The notes: generated from the sequence alone by a model not told the origin. Counted from the stretch's first letter, positions 8,539 through 18,421 are shown. The stretch: DNA of 64,000 nt from Niveibacterium microcysteis (GCF_017161445.1 NZ_CP071060.1:1984001-2048000); one strand, 5' to 3'. A program made the numbers and translations.

Positions 8539-9246
8539 ATGCCTGAAGCGGGATACCTTGCCGCGACGCTGATCGGTCTGCTGGGTGGAACCCACTGCGT
8601 GGGCATGTGCGGAGGGCTGGTTGCTGCGCTTACCGTCAATGCGCCTGGGCAGTCGCGACGCATTTGGCCGATCCATTTGGCCTACAACCTGGGCCGCATC
8701 ACCAGCTATACCCTCGCCGGTGCGCTGCTGGGCGCGATCGGTTCGACTGGTTTCCTGCTGAATCGCCTGCTGCCCATCCAGATTACGTTCTACGTGCTGG
8801 CGAACCTTTTGCTGGTGCTGTTAGGGCTTTACTTGGCGGGCGTCACCGCGCCCCTCGCACCCATCGAGCGGCTCGGCGGCCGCTTGTGGGCAAGGTTACG
8901 GCCGTATGGGGCGCGATTCATCCCCGCCCGGACGCCACTCAACGCCTATCCGCTCGGGCTGGTTTGGGGATTCGTCCCTTGCGGCCTCGTCTACAGCATC
9001 CTTGCGACGGCTTTGGTGTCAGGCTCCGCCGCGCGCGGTGCGATGCTGATGTTGTCATTCGGTTTGGGGACCTTGCCCAACCTGATGCTCGCCGGCCTGT
9101 TTGCCGCCCGCTTGCGGAGCTGGCTGCAACGGACGTGGCTCCGGTTCGGCGCCGGGCTTGTCGTGCTTGGCTTTGGGGTGTTTGGGCTCGCCAACGCTGC
9201 CACGCTGGGTGGCAAGTTGTGGCAAGGCGTCATCTGCCACGTATAA
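8539..9246 (+). CDS. TauE/SafE-DsbD_2-type membrane protein, possible copper or thiol role
   Basis: The 235-residue protein has about six membrane segments. The signature GTHCVGMCGG near residues 17-26 and the repeat-like FVPCGLVYS near the middle place it in the sulfite exporter TauE/SafE (DsbD_2-like) group. Members next to cbb3 oxidase genes are often linked to cytochrome or copper maturation. The paired cysteines in the first motif and the cysteine in the second fit metal or thiol transfer, but the substrate is unknown. I place the start at ATG 8539; the GTG just before it is also possible. Confidence 0.78.
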   Translation: MPEAGYLAATLIGLLGGTHCVGMCGGLVAALTVNAPGQSRRIWPIHLAYNLGRITSYTLAGALLGAIGSTGFLLNRLLPIQITFYVLANLLLVLLGLYLAGVTAPLAPIERLGGRLWARLRPYGARFIPARTPLNAYPLGLVWGFVPCGLVYSILATALVSGSAARGAMLMLSFGLGTLPNLMLAGLFAARLRSWLQRTWLRFGAGLVVLGFGVFGLANAATLGGKLWQGVICHV

Positions 9247-9259
9247 GAAAGGGATCGCG

Positions 9260-9685
9260 ATGAAAATCCTGCTCGCTACTGACGGTTCTGCGGCTTCGCT
9301 TGCCGCGGTGGATGCGCTGCTGCGCGCCGTAAAGTTCTTCGCCGCGCCGCCCGCTATCGTTCTGGTAACGGTACACAACCCGGTGCCGATGACCTTCGCC
9401 ACGCGCCATGTCGAAACCAGCGCCTTGGATCGCTACTACAGCGACGAGGGGCGGATCGCGATGGCGCCGGCCGCGAGCCGCCTGCGCGCGGCGGGGTTGG
9501 CCTTTGATGAGCAGGTGTTGATCGGACACCCTGCCGAAACGATTGTGGCGTTCGCTGTCGATCGCGGTTGCGACTGGATCTGGCTGGGGGCACGTGGGCA
9601 CAGCGTGCTTGAGAAGGTGTTGATTGGCTCGGTGGCGGCCCGCGTGGTGCAACTGGCGCATTGCCCGGTGATGGTGGCGAGGTGA
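9260..9685 (+). CDS. Universal stress protein (UspA family), second copy
   Basis: The ATG at 9260 follows GAAAGGG at a suitable distance and opens with MKILLATDGSAAS, the usual UspA N-terminus; the frame is open further upstream inside the previous gene. The product has 141 residues. The nucleotide-binding signature G-AR-G-x9-GS is complete (GARGHSVLEKVLIGS). It differs clearly from the uspA at 3518-3961. It sits 13 bases after the TauE/SafE-type gene and five bases before the MxCxxC gene, so the three form one operon. Confidence 0.88.
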   Translation: MKILLATDGSAASLAAVDALLRAVKFFAAPPAIVLVTVHNPVPMTFATRHVETSALDRYYSDEGRIAMAPAASRLRAAGLAFDEQVLIGHPAETIVAFAVDRGCDWIWLGARGHSVLEKVLIGSVAARVVQLAHCPVMVAR

Positions 9686-9690
9686 GTGTT

Positions 9691-9897
9691 ATGGATACGG
9701 CGAAGATTTCGGTGGGTGGCATGAGCTGCCAAGGGTGCGTTCGTTCGGTGGAACGCGTGTTGAATGCTCAGGACGGCGTGAGCCAAGCGCAGGTGTCGCT
9801 AGAGTTGAAGGAGGCGAGCGTGTGCTTTGATCCGCAGCGCGTCTCGATTGAAACCCTCAAGGCCGCGATCCGCGACGCGGGGTTTGAAGCCGACTGA
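9691..9897 (+). CDS. Heavy-metal-associated (CopZ/HMA-type) small protein
   Basis: The ATG at 9691 is preceded by GAGGTGA. The 68-residue product is a single HMA domain with the metal-binding motif GMSCQGC at about residues 10-16 and the expected beta-alpha-beta-beta-alpha-beta pattern. It is probably a cytoplasmic copper chaperone. It closes the TauE/SafE-usp operon, so a role in feeding copper to the cbb3 oxidase or to detoxification is a reasonable inference. Confidence 0.88.
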   Translation: MDTAKISVGGMSCQGCVRSVERVLNAQDGVSQAQVSLELKEASVCFDPQRVSIETLKAAIRDAGFEAD

Positions 9898-9943
9898 ACG
9901 TTTTGGCTGACGTGGCTGCCGATATGGTTCGGGGCCGCAAATG

Positions 9944-9969
9944 AAAACGGCCGCGTAAGCGGCCGTTTT
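9944..9969. terminator. Bidirectional rho-independent terminator
   Basis: An 11-bp perfect stem (AAAACGGCCGC with GCGGCCGTTTT) with a GTAA loop lies between the convergent HMA and hppA genes. The A- and T-rich ends serve both directions. Confidence 0.93.
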
Positions 9970-9987
9970 GTTGTGTTTCGCTTGCGG

Positions 9988-12036
9988 TTAGAGCAGCGGA
10001 ACGATTAACAGTGCGACGATGTTGATGATCTTGATCAGCGGGTTGACCGCCGGGCCCGCGGTGTCCTTGTACGGGTCGCCCACGGTGTCGCCGGTTACGG
10101 CAGCTTTGTGCGCTTCCGAGCCCTTGCCACCGAAGTGACCGTCCTCAATGTACTTCTTCGCGTTGTCCCATGCGCCGCCACCGGTACACATGGAGATGGC
10201 AACAAAGAGGCCCGTCACGATCGTGCCCATCAGCAGGCCGCCCAGTGCAGCCGGCCCAAGCAGCAGGCCAACGAGAATCGGCACCACCACCGGCAGCAGC
10301 GACGGGATGATCATTTCCTTGATCGCGGCGCTGGTCAGCATGTCCACGGCGCGGCCGTATTCCGGCTTTCCGGTGCCTTCCATGATGCCTTTGATCTCGC
10401 GGAACTGACGGCGAACCTCTTCAACCACGGAGCCGGCAGCGCGGCCGACCGCTTCCATCGCCATGGCGCCAAACAGATAGGGAATCAGGCCGCCGATGAA
10501 GAGGCCGATGATGACCATGTGGTTGGAGAGATCGAAGCTGACATGCAGCCCCTTGGTCTCGAGCGCGTGGGTGTAATCGGCGAACAGCACCAGTGCGGCC
10601 AAGCCAGCCGAACCGATCGCGTAACCCTTGGTCACGGCCTTGGTGGTGTTGCCGACGGCATCCAGCGGATCGGTGATGTCGCGAACGCTGTCAGGCAGTT
10701 CTGCCATTTCGGCGATGCCACCAGCGTTGTCGGTGATCGGGCCATAGGCGTCGAGCGCAACGACAATGCCCGCCATGCTGAGCATCGATGTCGCCGCAAC
10801 GGCGATGCCAAACAGGCCCGCGAGCCAGTAGGCAACGAAGATCGCGACGCACACGAAGAGCACCGGCCAAGCGGTGGACTTCATCGATACACCGAGGCCC
10901 GCGATGATGTTGGTGCCGTGGCCGGTGGTCGATGCCTGGGCGATGTGCTGCACGGGCTTGTAGTCGGTGCCGGTGTAGTACTCGGTGATCCAGACCATCG
11001 CGGCCGTCAGCACGAGGCCGACCACGCAGGCGCCGAACAGCGACAACGCAGTGATCGTGGCGCCGCCAACCAGTTGAACCGGTTGCGGGAACAGCGCTGT
11101 GGTCACGAAGTAAAACGCGATCAGCGACAACACGCCGGCGACTGCGAGGCCGCGGTAGAGCGCGGGCATCACGTTCTTCATGCCGGGGCTGGCCTTGACG
11201 AAGCTGCAACCGATGATCGACGCGATGATCGATACGCCGCCCAGCAGCAGCGGGTAGATCACGGCATTGAGCGGGGCGCCCGCGACCATCAACGCGCCAA
11301 GCGCCATCGTTGCGATCAGTGTCACCGCATAGGTTTCGAACAGGTCGGCAGCCATGCCCGCGCAGTCGCCAACGTTGTCGCCAACGTTGTCGGCAATCAC
11401 GGCCGGGTTGCGCGGGTCATCTTCCGGGATGCCGGCTTCGACCTTACCCACCAGGTCGGCGCCAACGTCTGCACCCTTCGTGAAGATGCCGCCGCCCAGA
11501 CGGGCGAAGATCGAAATCAGCGAGGAACCGAAAGCGAAGCCGAGCAGCGGCTTCAGCGTGGCCGAATCGGCCACCGTTGCGCCCTTGCTGACGTAGAGGA
11601 AGAACAGGCCGACACCCAGCAGGCCAAGACCAACAACCAACATGCCGGTGATCGCGCCGCCGCGGAAGGCAACGTTGAGCGCCGGGCCGATGCCCTTGGT
11701 GGCTGCCTGTGCGGTGCGCACGTTGGCGCGGACCGACACGTTCATGCCGATGAAGCCGCAAGCGCCGGAAAGGATGGCGCCGACGACAAAGCCGCCTGCG
11801 GTTGTGAGGTCAAGGAAAATACCGATCAGCACTGCAAGGACCACGCCGACGATGGCGATTGTCCTGTACTGCCTTGCGAGGTAAGCCGCAGCCCCTTGTT
11901 GGATCGCGCCGGCAATTTCTTGCATGCGAGCGTTTCCGGGGTCTTGCGAAAGAATCCAGCTGCGTGAAATGAAGCCGTATAGAACGGCAGCAAGGCCACA
12001 GGCCAAGGCGAGATACAACGCCATGGTCGTCGACAT
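9988..12036 (-). CDS. hppA: Membrane-bound proton-translocating pyrophosphatase
   Basis: The enzyme couples hydrolysis of pyrophosphate to proton pumping. The ATG at 12034-12036 has AAGGAG eight bases upstream and gives 682 residues; an in-frame start 30 bases earlier lacks such a site. About 16 membrane segments are expected. The substrate motif [11 protein letters not shown] and the acidic [12 protein letters not shown] motif are intact. The motif GNTTKA carries lysine where potassium-dependent enzymes have alanine, so this should be the potassium-independent, proton-pumping type. It is transcribed divergently from the soluble pyrophosphatase gene. Confidence 0.95.
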   Translation of the reverse strand: MSTTMALYLALACGLAAVLYGFISRSWILSQDPGNARMQEIAGAIQQGAAAYLARQYRTIAIVGVVLAVLIGIFLDLTTAGGFVVGAILSGACGFIGMNVSVRANVRTAQAATKGIGPALNVAFRGGAITGMLVVGLGLLGVGLFFLYVSKGATVADSATLKPLLGFAFGSSLISIFARLGGGIFTKGADVGADLVGKVEAGIPEDDPRNPAVIADNVGDNVGDCAGMAADLFETYAVTLIATMALGALMVAGAPLNAVIYPLLLGGVSIIASIIGCSFVKASPGMKNVMPALYRGLAVAGVLSLIAFYFVTTALFPQPVQLVGGATITALSLFGACVVGLVLTAAMVWITEYYTGTDYKPVQHIAQASTTGHGTNIIAGLGVSMKSTAWPVLFVCVAIFVAYWLAGLFGIAVAATSMLSMAGIVVALDAYGPITDNAGGIAEMAELPDSVRDITDPLDAVGNTTKAVTKGYAIGSAGLAALVLFADYTHALETKGLHVSFDLSNHMVIIGLFIGGLIPYLFGAMAMEAVGRAAGSVVEEVRRQFREIKGIMEGTGKPEYGRAVDMLTSAAIKEMIIPSLLPVVVPILVGLLLGPAALGGLLMGTIVTGLFVAISMCTGGGAWDNAKKYIEDGHFGGKGSEAHKAAVTGDTVGDPYKDTAGPAVNPLIKIINIVALLIVPLL

Positions 12037-12281
12037 ATGGGCAACTCCTTTGTTTTGTAAGGTCAAACTGCCTGAAGCGACTCTCTTGGCGTCCGTGTCG
12101 TAGAACTCCGCGATCGCGGGCGCTGCGGCATCCTAATGGACGCTCGTCCCCCAACGCAACGCGCGGCGCGGCGCGTCTGATCCAGCGCAAGTCCGCGAGT
12201 TTGGGTGCGGTGCAGCAACCCGTAAGCTTGGGATGTTAAAATTCGGCCCTGCGCGTTCCCAAATCACACAGAGAGACCGAC

Positions 12282-12812
12282 ATGAGCCTTCACAACGTCA
12301 CGCCGGGCAGCAAGGCCCCGGGCGAATTCAACGTCATCATCGAGATCCCGGCCCACGCCGATCCGATCAAATACGAAGTCGACAAAGAAACCGGCGCGAT
12401 GTTTGTCGACCGGTTCATGGGTACTTCGATGCACTACCCGTGCAACTACGGCTATATCCCTTGCACGATCGCCGGTGACGGCGACCCGGTCGACGTGCTG
12501 GTCGTAACACCGTTCCCGCTGCTGCCGGGTATCGTGGTGCGCTGCCGCGCGATCGGCATGCTCAAGATGCAGGACGAGGGCGGCGAGGACGCCAAGCTGA
12601 TCGCTGTGCCGATCAGCAAGACCACGTCGCTGTACGACCGCGTCAAGAGCCTGGACGACCTGCCCGAGCTGCTGCGCAGCCAGATCGTGCACTTCTTCGA
12701 GCACTACAAGGATCTGGAGCCGGGCAAGTGGGTCAAGGTGCTTGGCTGGGGCGGACTGGAAGATGCAATCGGCGAGATCATGGCCGGCATCGAGAAGGGC
12801 TCCAAGGGCTGA
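12282..12812 (+). CDS. ppa: Soluble inorganic pyrophosphatase, family I
   Basis: This 176-residue cytoplasmic enzyme hydrolyses pyrophosphate to phosphate. The family I signature [10 protein letters not shown], with three metal-binding aspartates, is complete and the length is that of hexameric bacterial enzymes. The start has AGAGAG upstream. It is head to head with hppA across 245 bp, so the cell has both an energy-conserving and a non-conserving route for pyrophosphate. Confidence 0.96.
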   Translation: MSLHNVTPGSKAPGEFNVIIEIPAHADPIKYEVDKETGAMFVDRFMGTSMHYPCNYGYIPCTIAGDGDPVDVLVVTPFPLLPGIVVRCRAIGMLKMQDEGGEDAKLIAVPISKTTSLYDRVKSLDDLPELLRSQIVHFFEHYKDLEPGKWVKVLGWGGLEDAIGEIMAGIEKGSKG

Positions 12813-13236
12813 TATTTGTTCGTTTAGCCCTAAAGTTGGGAGAGATTCGGTTCGTTAACTAAATCGTGGGGTGGTTCCCACGCATCGACTCTCTCCTTGA
12901 AGGCCGTCCCACGGGGCGGCCTTTTCTTTTGCTGAGCGCCTTTGGGTGGCGTGAATACAGGCTTTGCTGATGGTTCCTGAGGGCGCCCGAAAGACCTTAG
13001 TGCTTGCCGGTGACGTGTCCTGCGTTTCATCGGAATCTGCTGGAGGCTTTGCGCTGCATGGTTCCTGATCGTGAAGCGCCCCGAATCGACCGGGCGGGAT
13101 GGCTTTGGGGGCCGCCGCATCGGCCCCATGCCGGAAGTCCGTTGTACCTGGCCGAATAGCGGGCGTTAACCCCGCCTTATCGGGGCCTCGTGCGTGACCT
13201 GCTTGCCGATAATCAGCCACACGGAGTTCATGCGCC
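12813..13236. other. Intergenic stretch between ppa and flhB
   Basis: It holds the ppa terminator near its left end. I see no convincing gene in the remaining bases. A GCCGATAA octamer at 13205-13212 resembles a sigma-28 -10 element but has no matching -35. The stretch presumably contains the flhB promoter. Confidence 0.6.
12900..12930 (+). terminator. Rho-independent terminator after ppa
   Basis: Stem AAGGCCGTCC paired with GGCGGCCTT (one U-G pair) and a short CACG loop, followed by TTTTCTTTT. Confidence 0.88.
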
Positions 13237-14391
13237 ATGGCTGAAGACAGCGATCTCGAACGTACAGAACCAGCATCAGGCCGACGGCTTGAGCAGGCCC
13301 GCGAGGAGGGCAATGTCCCCCGTTCACGCGAGCTTGGGAGTCTGGTTGTGCTGCTCGGCGGCGTAGCGACGATGTGGGTGCTGGGGGGCTGGCTGTATCA
13401 GCGGATGGCGATGCTCACCCGGGCGGGGCTTTCGCTCGAGCCCGCGCAGACGCGCGACCCGGCGCTGATGATCCATGCCCTGTCCGATCTGTTCACCGAC
13501 GGGCTGACGACCTTGCTGCCGCTGTTTCTGGTGCTGGTGATCGCCTCCGTGGCGGGGCCGATCGCGGTGGGCGGGTTCAATGTGTCTACCAAGGCATTCT
13601 CGTTCCAGGCCTCAAGGCTGAACCCGGTTGCGGGCCTGATGCGGCTGTTTTCGATGCACGGCTTGTCGGAGCTTGTGAAGGCGCTGCTCAAGGCGATCCT
13701 GATCGGCTCGATCGGCTACTCGGTGATGAAGGCGCGTGGCGAACAGTCGCTGCACCTGATGGTGATGGCGGTCGAGCCGGGGCTGTACGAGTTCGCGCAG
13801 ATGCTCCTGGCCTCGACCCTCACATTGGTGTCCGGTTTGGTGTTGATCGCACTGGTTGATGTGCCTTTCCAGCTCTGGCAGTACTACAGCAAGCTGCGCA
13901 TGACCAAGGATGAGCTCAAGCAGGAATTCAAGCAGCAGGAGGGCGACCCGCAGATCAAAGGTCGCATCCGCCAGCGTCAGCGCGAGATGGCTCGCCGCCG
14001 CATGATGCAAGAGGTGCCCAAGGCGGACGTGGTGGTGACCAACCCGACCCACTACGCAGTGGCGATTCGCTACGACGGTGCTTCGATGCGCGCCCCGAGG
14101 GTGGTCGCTAAGGGCAGCGACCTCGTGGCCCAGCAGATCCGCGAGGTGGCGCGGGCGAACCAGGTGCCACTGCTCGAAGCCCCGCCGCTGGCCCGTGCGC
14201 TGTACCGCCACACCGAGATTGGCGACGAAGTACCTGCGGCGCTCTACACCGCGGTGGCCGAGGTGATGGCGTGGGTCTTCACCTTGCGCCATGCAGCGGC
14301 GCATGGGGCTACACCGCCCGCGGAACCCTCCCACCTGCCGGTGCCGCCGAAGCTTGACCCGGCGCACGGTGTCGCAGGGGCGCCGCAATGA
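13237..14391 (+). CDS. flhB: Flagellar type III export switch protein FlhB
   Basis: FlhB sits in the inner membrane at the base of the flagellar export gate and switches substrate class by self-cleavage. The 384-residue protein has the usual amphipathic N-terminus (TEPASGRRLEQAREEGNVPRS), four membrane segments between about residues 30 and 215, and the autocleavage motif NPTH near residue 269. The cytoplasmic tail is extended and proline-rich. It begins the flhBA unit; a 28-codon open frame overlaps its stop and reaches into flhA. Confidence 0.96.
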   Translation: MAEDSDLERTEPASGRRLEQAREEGNVPRSRELGSLVVLLGGVATMWVLGGWLYQRMAMLTRAGLSLEPAQTRDPALMIHALSDLFTDGLTTLLPLFLVLVIASVAGPIAVGGFNVSTKAFSFQASRLNPVAGLMRLFSMHGLSELVKALLKAILIGSIGYSVMKARGEQSLHLMVMAVEPGLYEFAQMLLASTLTLVSGLVLIALVDVPFQLWQYYSKLRMTKDELKQEFKQQEGDPQIKGRIRQRQREMARRRMMQEVPKADVVVTNPTHYAVAIRYDGASMRAPRVVAKGSDLVAQQIREVARANQVPLLEAPPLARALYRHTEIGDEVPAALYTAVAEVMAWVFTLRHAAAHGATPPAEPSHLPVPPKLDPAHGVAGAPQ

Positions 14392-14474
14392 CTGCGCAAA
14401 ACCGATTTGTCCGGATGACCGCCGCGCATCGCGCTGCGGTCGCCGCGTTGAAGGAGCCGAAGCATGGCGAGTAA
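14388..14474 (+). CDS. Possible 28-residue coupling ORF between flhB and flhA
   Basis: An ATG at 14388 overlaps the flhB TGA as ATGA, and the frame ends in TAA at 14472-14474, 11 bases inside flhA. The predicted peptide is basic (begins MTAQNRFVRM). A GGAG for flhA lies inside it. It could be a translational coupling leader that carries ribosomes from flhB to flhA, or a chance frame; nothing suggests a folded product. Confidence 0.3.
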   Translation: MTAQNRFVRMTAAHRAAVAALKEPKHGE

Positions 14475-16563
14475 CACCAACGTCGTAGACCTGCGGGAGA
14501 TCTTCTCGCTGGCCAATATCCGGCAGCTCGCCGCCCCCATCCTGATCGTGATGGTGCTGGCGATGATGGTGCTGCCGCTGCCAGCCTTCCTGCTCGATCT
14601 GTTGTTTACCTTCAACCTGGCCGTCGCGGTGATGGTGCTGCTGGTCGGCATGTACACCCGCAAGCCCTTGGATTTCTCGGCCTTTCCAACGGTGCTGCTT
14701 ACCACCACCTTGCTGCGACTTTCCTTGAACGTTGCGTCAACGCGGGTCGTGCTGCTGGAAGGGCATACCGGCCCGGACGCCGCCGGCAAGGTGATCGAGG
14801 CGTTTGGTCACTTCCTGGTTGGCGGCAACACGGCCGTGGGCATCATCGTGTTCATCATCCTCACGGTGATCAACTTTGTCGTGATCACCAAGGGCGCCGG
14901 GCGGATCGCCGAGGTGGGGGCACGCTTCACCCTTGATGCGATGCCGGGCAAGCAGATGGCGATCGACGCCGATCTGAATGCCGGCCTGATCGACGACAAG
15001 GAAGCGAAACGTCGTCGCTCTGAAATCAGCCAGGAGGCGGATTTCTACGGTGCGATGGACGGTGCGTCCAAGTTTGTTCGCGGCGACGCGGTCGCCGGCA
15101 TCCTGATCATGGTGATCAACGTGTTCGGTGGCCTCATCGTCGGCATCGTTCAGCACGATTTGTCGGCCGCCGAGGCCGGCAAGGTCTACACGCTGCTGGC
15201 GATCGGTGATGGCCTCGTCGCCCAGTTGCCAGCGCTGGTGATCTCGGTTGCCGCCGGTATGGTGGTGTCGCGCGTGGGTGACGACCAGGACGTTGGTGCC
15301 CAAGTCGTCGGGCAGGTCTTCACCAACCCGACGGTGATGGTGCTGACCGCGGCCATCCTGGGCCTGATGGGCCTGATTCCGGGCATGCCGAACTTCGTCT
15401 TCCTGCTGCTTGCCTCCGCCTTCGGCTGGGGCGCTTGGCACCTGACCAAGAAGGCCAAGGCGGATGCCGAGGCGGCCGAATCGTTCGCAGCCCCGACGCC
15501 GACTGCGCCGACCGAATCCAACGAGGCAAGCTGGGCCGACGTAACGCCGGTTGACGTGCTGGGGCTCGAAGTGGGCTACCGCTTGATCCCGATGGTCGAC
15601 AAGGGGCAGGACGGCGAACTGCTGCGCCGCATCCGCGGTTTGCGCAAGAAGTTTGCACAGGACGTCGGCTTCCTGGCTGCGCCGGTGCACATCCGCGACA
15701 ACCTGGAGCTGCGCCCCAACGCTTATCGAATCACTCTCAAGGGGGTCGAGATCGGCACTGGCGATGCCTACCCCGGCATGTATCTGGCGATCAACCCTGG
15801 TCGGGTCAGCGGCCCGCTGCCTGGCAACCAGACGCGCGACCCGGCGTTCGGCCTGCCCGCGATCTGGATCGAGGCGGGGCTGCGCGAACAGGCGCACGCG
15901 ATGGGCTACACCGTGGTGGACGCCAGCACGGTTGTCGCGACGCATCTGAACCACGTGATCATTGGCCATTCGGCAGATCTGCTCGGGCGGACGGAGACGC
16001 AGTCGCTACTCGATCACATCGCAAAGGATTCGCCCAAGCTGGTCGAGGATCTGGTGCCCAAGCTCATGCCGCTGCATGTGCTGCAGCGGGTGTTGCAGTA
16101 CCTGCTGGAAGAGGGCGTCAACATCCGCGACATGCGCACGATCATCGAGACGCTGGCGGAGCAGGCTACCCGCACCCAGGACCCGATGGAACTCGCCGCG
16201 CGCGTGCGCACCGCGCTCGGCCGAGCGATCGTGCAGCAGATGTTCCCCGGAGGCGTCGAACTGCAAGTCATGGCGCTGGACCCGACGCTCGAACGCCTGC
16301 TGCTGCAGGCCATGCAATCGGGCGGCGGCGAAGGGGTGTTGGAGCCCAACCTCGCCGACAACCTCATGCGCGAAGCGGCGGGGGCGGCGCAACGGCAGGA
16401 GGATCTCGGCCTGCCGCCGGTGCTGCTGGTGCCCAACCAACTGCGCTGGCTGCTTGCGCGCTTCCTGCGCCGTGCGGTGCCGAACATGCGGGTGCTCGCC
16501 AATTCCGAAGTGCCGGAGTCGCGCAACATCCGCGTCACCGCGATCATCGGTGGTAAGGGGTGA
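14464..16563 (+). CDS. flhA: Flagellar export gate protein FlhA
   Basis: FlhA forms the nonameric export gate and uses proton motive force. The 699-residue protein has about eight N-terminal membrane segments (to about residue 325), the FHIPEP-type loop (ARFTLDAMPGKQMAIDADLN) in the middle, and a cytoplasmic docking domain for chaperone-substrate complexes. Length is normal. A strong terminator follows immediately, so flhBA ends here. Confidence 0.97.
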   Translation: MASNTNVVDLREIFSLANIRQLAAPILIVMVLAMMVLPLPAFLLDLLFTFNLAVAVMVLLVGMYTRKPLDFSAFPTVLLTTTLLRLSLNVASTRVVLLEGHTGPDAAGKVIEAFGHFLVGGNTAVGIIVFIILTVINFVVITKGAGRIAEVGARFTLDAMPGKQMAIDADLNAGLIDDKEAKRRRSEISQEADFYGAMDGASKFVRGDAVAGILIMVINVFGGLIVGIVQHDLSAAEAGKVYTLLAIGDGLVAQLPALVISVAAGMVVSRVGDDQDVGAQVVGQVFTNPTVMVLTAAILGLMGLIPGMPNFVFLLLASAFGWGAWHLTKKAKADAEAAESFAAPTPTAPTESNEASWADVTPVDVLGLEVGYRLIPMVDKGQDGELLRRIRGLRKKFAQDVGFLAAPVHIRDNLELRPNAYRITLKGVEIGTGDAYPGMYLAINPGRVSGPLPGNQTRDPAFGLPAIWIEAGLREQAHAMGYTVVDASTVVATHLNHVIIGHSADLLGRTETQSLLDHIAKDSPKLVEDLVPKLMPLHVLQRVLQYLLEEGVNIRDMRTIIETLAEQATRTQDPMELAARVRTALGRAIVQQMFPGGVELQVMALDPTLERLLLQAMQSGGGEGVLEPNLADNLMREAAGAAQRQEDLGLPPVLLVPNQLRWLLARFLRRAVPNMRVLANSEVPESRNIRVTAIIGGKG

Positions 16564-16582
16564 TCCGATTCTCGGCTTTTCG

Positions 16583-16606
16583 ATGGCGCCTGCGGGCGCC
16601 ATTTTT
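16583..16606 (+). terminator. Rho-independent terminator after flhA
   Basis: Perfect 8-bp stem ATGGCGCC / GGCGCCAT with a TGCG loop and a run of five T, 20 bases after the flhA stop. It marks the end of the flhBA unit. Confidence 0.9.
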
Positions 16607-16724
16607 CATTGCGGCAAGCCATGCGGCAGAAATGGCCGGTTTTTCCCGGCGTGTTCTGCCGCTCACTACCCGGTGTGGCGGCGAATAATCGGCCCCAGGC
16701 AATGCCAGATGCGTCCTTCGTGGG

Positions 16725-16740
16725 TGGAATGGCACTTGCT
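16725..16740 (+). promoter_or_regulatory. Sigma-54 promoter candidate for flhF
   Basis: TGGAATGGCACTTGCT has GG and GC exactly ten bases apart, an intact TTGC at -12 and TGG at -24. The start of flhF is about 50 bases beyond the expected transcript start. Confidence 0.58.
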
Positions 16741-16801
16741 GATACGGGATAGATGATTCGCGGCCCTTGCCGCGCAAGGCAAGCAGCACCGGAGGCTCAC
16801 G

Positions 16802-18421
16802 ATGATCAACGTCAAGCGTTACTACGGCCGCACCGCCCGCGACGCGCTTCGGCTCGTCAAGGAAGAACTCGGCAACGACGCCGTGGTGCTTTCCAACCGG
16901 GCGGTTGATGGTGGCGTCGAGATCCTGGCGCTGCCGAGCGAAGAGGTCGGCGCCGTGCAAGCCGGTATTCGCGCGCAGACGCGCGCCGCCGCTGCGCCGC
17001 CCGCGCCGGCACCGACGGCTGCGCCGATCCGGGTCGAGCCGCCGCAACCGCGCGCCGCTGCGCCGCGCATGCAGGCGCCGGCGAGCGACGATGCTGATTT
17101 CCGAGTCAGCCTCAGCACCCGTGTCGCCCGTGCAGGCGGGGGTGACGTATCGCTCAATCAAGGCCTGGCCGAGGGCGTGCCACATGCGGTGAGCGATCCG
17201 CACGCCCAGATCCGCCCCTTCATTCCGCCGCGGGTTGACCGCTACGGTCGCCCGGAAGAACCACCGCTGGAGCGCACGACGCCGCCCGAGAACCCCTGGG
17301 CGCAACGCGCAGAGTTGCGGGCCGAGGCAGCTGACAGTTATCCGCGCCCGACGCGCCCCGCGAGCGCCCCAGCTGCGCGGCGCGACCGCCAGGCGGAAGA
17401 ACAGGCTGCGGAGCTGGCCCGCCAGGCCGCTGAGGCGGCTGCGGCCGAGAAGGTGCGTGCGCTGGAAGCTGCCAACGCCAAGATGGCCGACGAAATGGGT
17501 GCGATCCGCGGCATGATCGAACGCCAGCTGGCCGGGTTCGCCTGGGGTGAGCTCACCCGCGGGGCGCCGGTGCGCGCGCAGATTATGAGCGAACTGCTGG
17601 AAGCGGGTTTTTCCGCACAGCTCTCACGCGAGCTGACCGAGGTGGTGCCGGTCGATGTCAGCGCGGATCAGGCGCGCAGCCTGGTTCGCAACCAGATCGG
17701 GCGCCGCATGCTGACGCTCGAATCCGAGGCTGATCTGATCGAGCGCGGCGGTGTCTATGCGCTCGTGGGGCCCACCGGTGTGGGCAAGACGACGACCGCA
17801 GCCAAGCTTGCCGCACGCTGCGTGGTGCGCCACGGCGCCGATCGCCTTGCGCTGATCACCACTGACGGCTACCGGATCGGCGCGCACGAGCAGCTGCGCA
17901 TTTACGGTCGCATCCTTGGCGTGCAAGTTCATACGGTGCGCGATGCGTCCGAACTTCGCCGCACACTCCAGGATCTCGCGGGCAAGCACATGGTGCTGAT
18001 CGACACGATCGGCATGAGCCAGCGCGACAAGATGGTTGCCGAGCAGGCCGCGATGCTATCGGGCGCTGGCCATGTTCGCCGGCTGTTGCTGCTGAATGCG
18101 ACGAGCCGCGGCGATACGCTGGAAGATGTGGTGCGCGCCTACGAGGGCCCGGATCTCGCCGGTTGCATCCTGAGCAAGACCGACGAGGCCGCATCGCTGG
18201 CGCCGGCGCTTGACGTGGTGATCCGCCACGAACTGCGTGCCTACTACATTGCAAACGGCCAGCGCGTGCCGGAAGACCTGCATCTGCCAAATCGTGCGTG
18301 GCTGACGCACCGTGCGCTGCGCGAACTGGCGCCTGATTCGCCTTTCCGTCTGACGCCCGAAGATGCCGGCCTGCTCAGCTCGGCCCCACGCAACCGCGAC
18401 AACGACGGAGCGCGCGCATGA
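16802..18421 (+). CDS. flhF: Flagellar SRP-type GTPase FlhF
   Basis: FlhF positions polar flagella by bringing FliF to the pole. The 539-residue protein has a variable alanine-, proline- and arginine-rich B domain (about residues 55-215), an N domain, and a G domain with P-loop GPTGVGKTTTAAK at about residue 323, ITTDGYRIGAHEQLRIYG and DTIGMSQRD. It is longer than many homologues because of the low-complexity B domain. The stop overlaps the start of the FlhG-like gene as ATGA. Its own promoter appears to be sigma-54 dependent. Confidence 0.95.
   Translation: MINVKRYYGRTARDALRLVKEELGNDAVVLSNRAVDGGVEILALPSEEVGAVQAGIRAQTRAAAAPPAPAPTAAPIRVEPPQPRAAAPRMQAPASDDADFRVSLSTRVARAGGGDVSLNQGLAEGVPHAVSDPHAQIRPFIPPRVDRYGRPEEPPLERTTPPENPWAQRAELRAEAADSYPRPTRPASAPAARRDRQAEEQAAELARQAAEAAAAEKVRALEAANAKMADEMGAIRGMIERQLAGFAWGELTRGAPVRAQIMSELLEAGFSAQLSRELTEVVPVDVSADQARSLVRNQIGRRMLTLESEADLIERGGVYALVGPTGVGKTTTAAKLAARCVVRHGADRLALITTDGYRIGAHEQLRIYGRILGVQVHTVRDASELRRTLQDLAGKHMVLIDTIGMSQRDKMVAEQAAMLSGAGHVRRLLLLNATSRGDTLEDVVRAYEGPDLAGCILSKTDEAASLAPALDVVIRHELRAYYIANGQRVPEDLHLPNRAWLTHRALRELAPDSPFRLTPEDAGLLSSAPRNRDNDGARA

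Noticed and set aside
10108..11967. 619-codon open frame opposite hppA
   Set aside because: It is an antisense frame of a conserved gene in high-GC DNA; the predicted protein is low-complexity and rich in H, R, D and A.
13186..13212. Sigma-28-like GCCGATAA upstream of flhB
   Set aside because: The -10 octamer is perfect, but the -35 at the required 11-base spacing (CCTCGTGC) does not match, so a single octamer could be chance.
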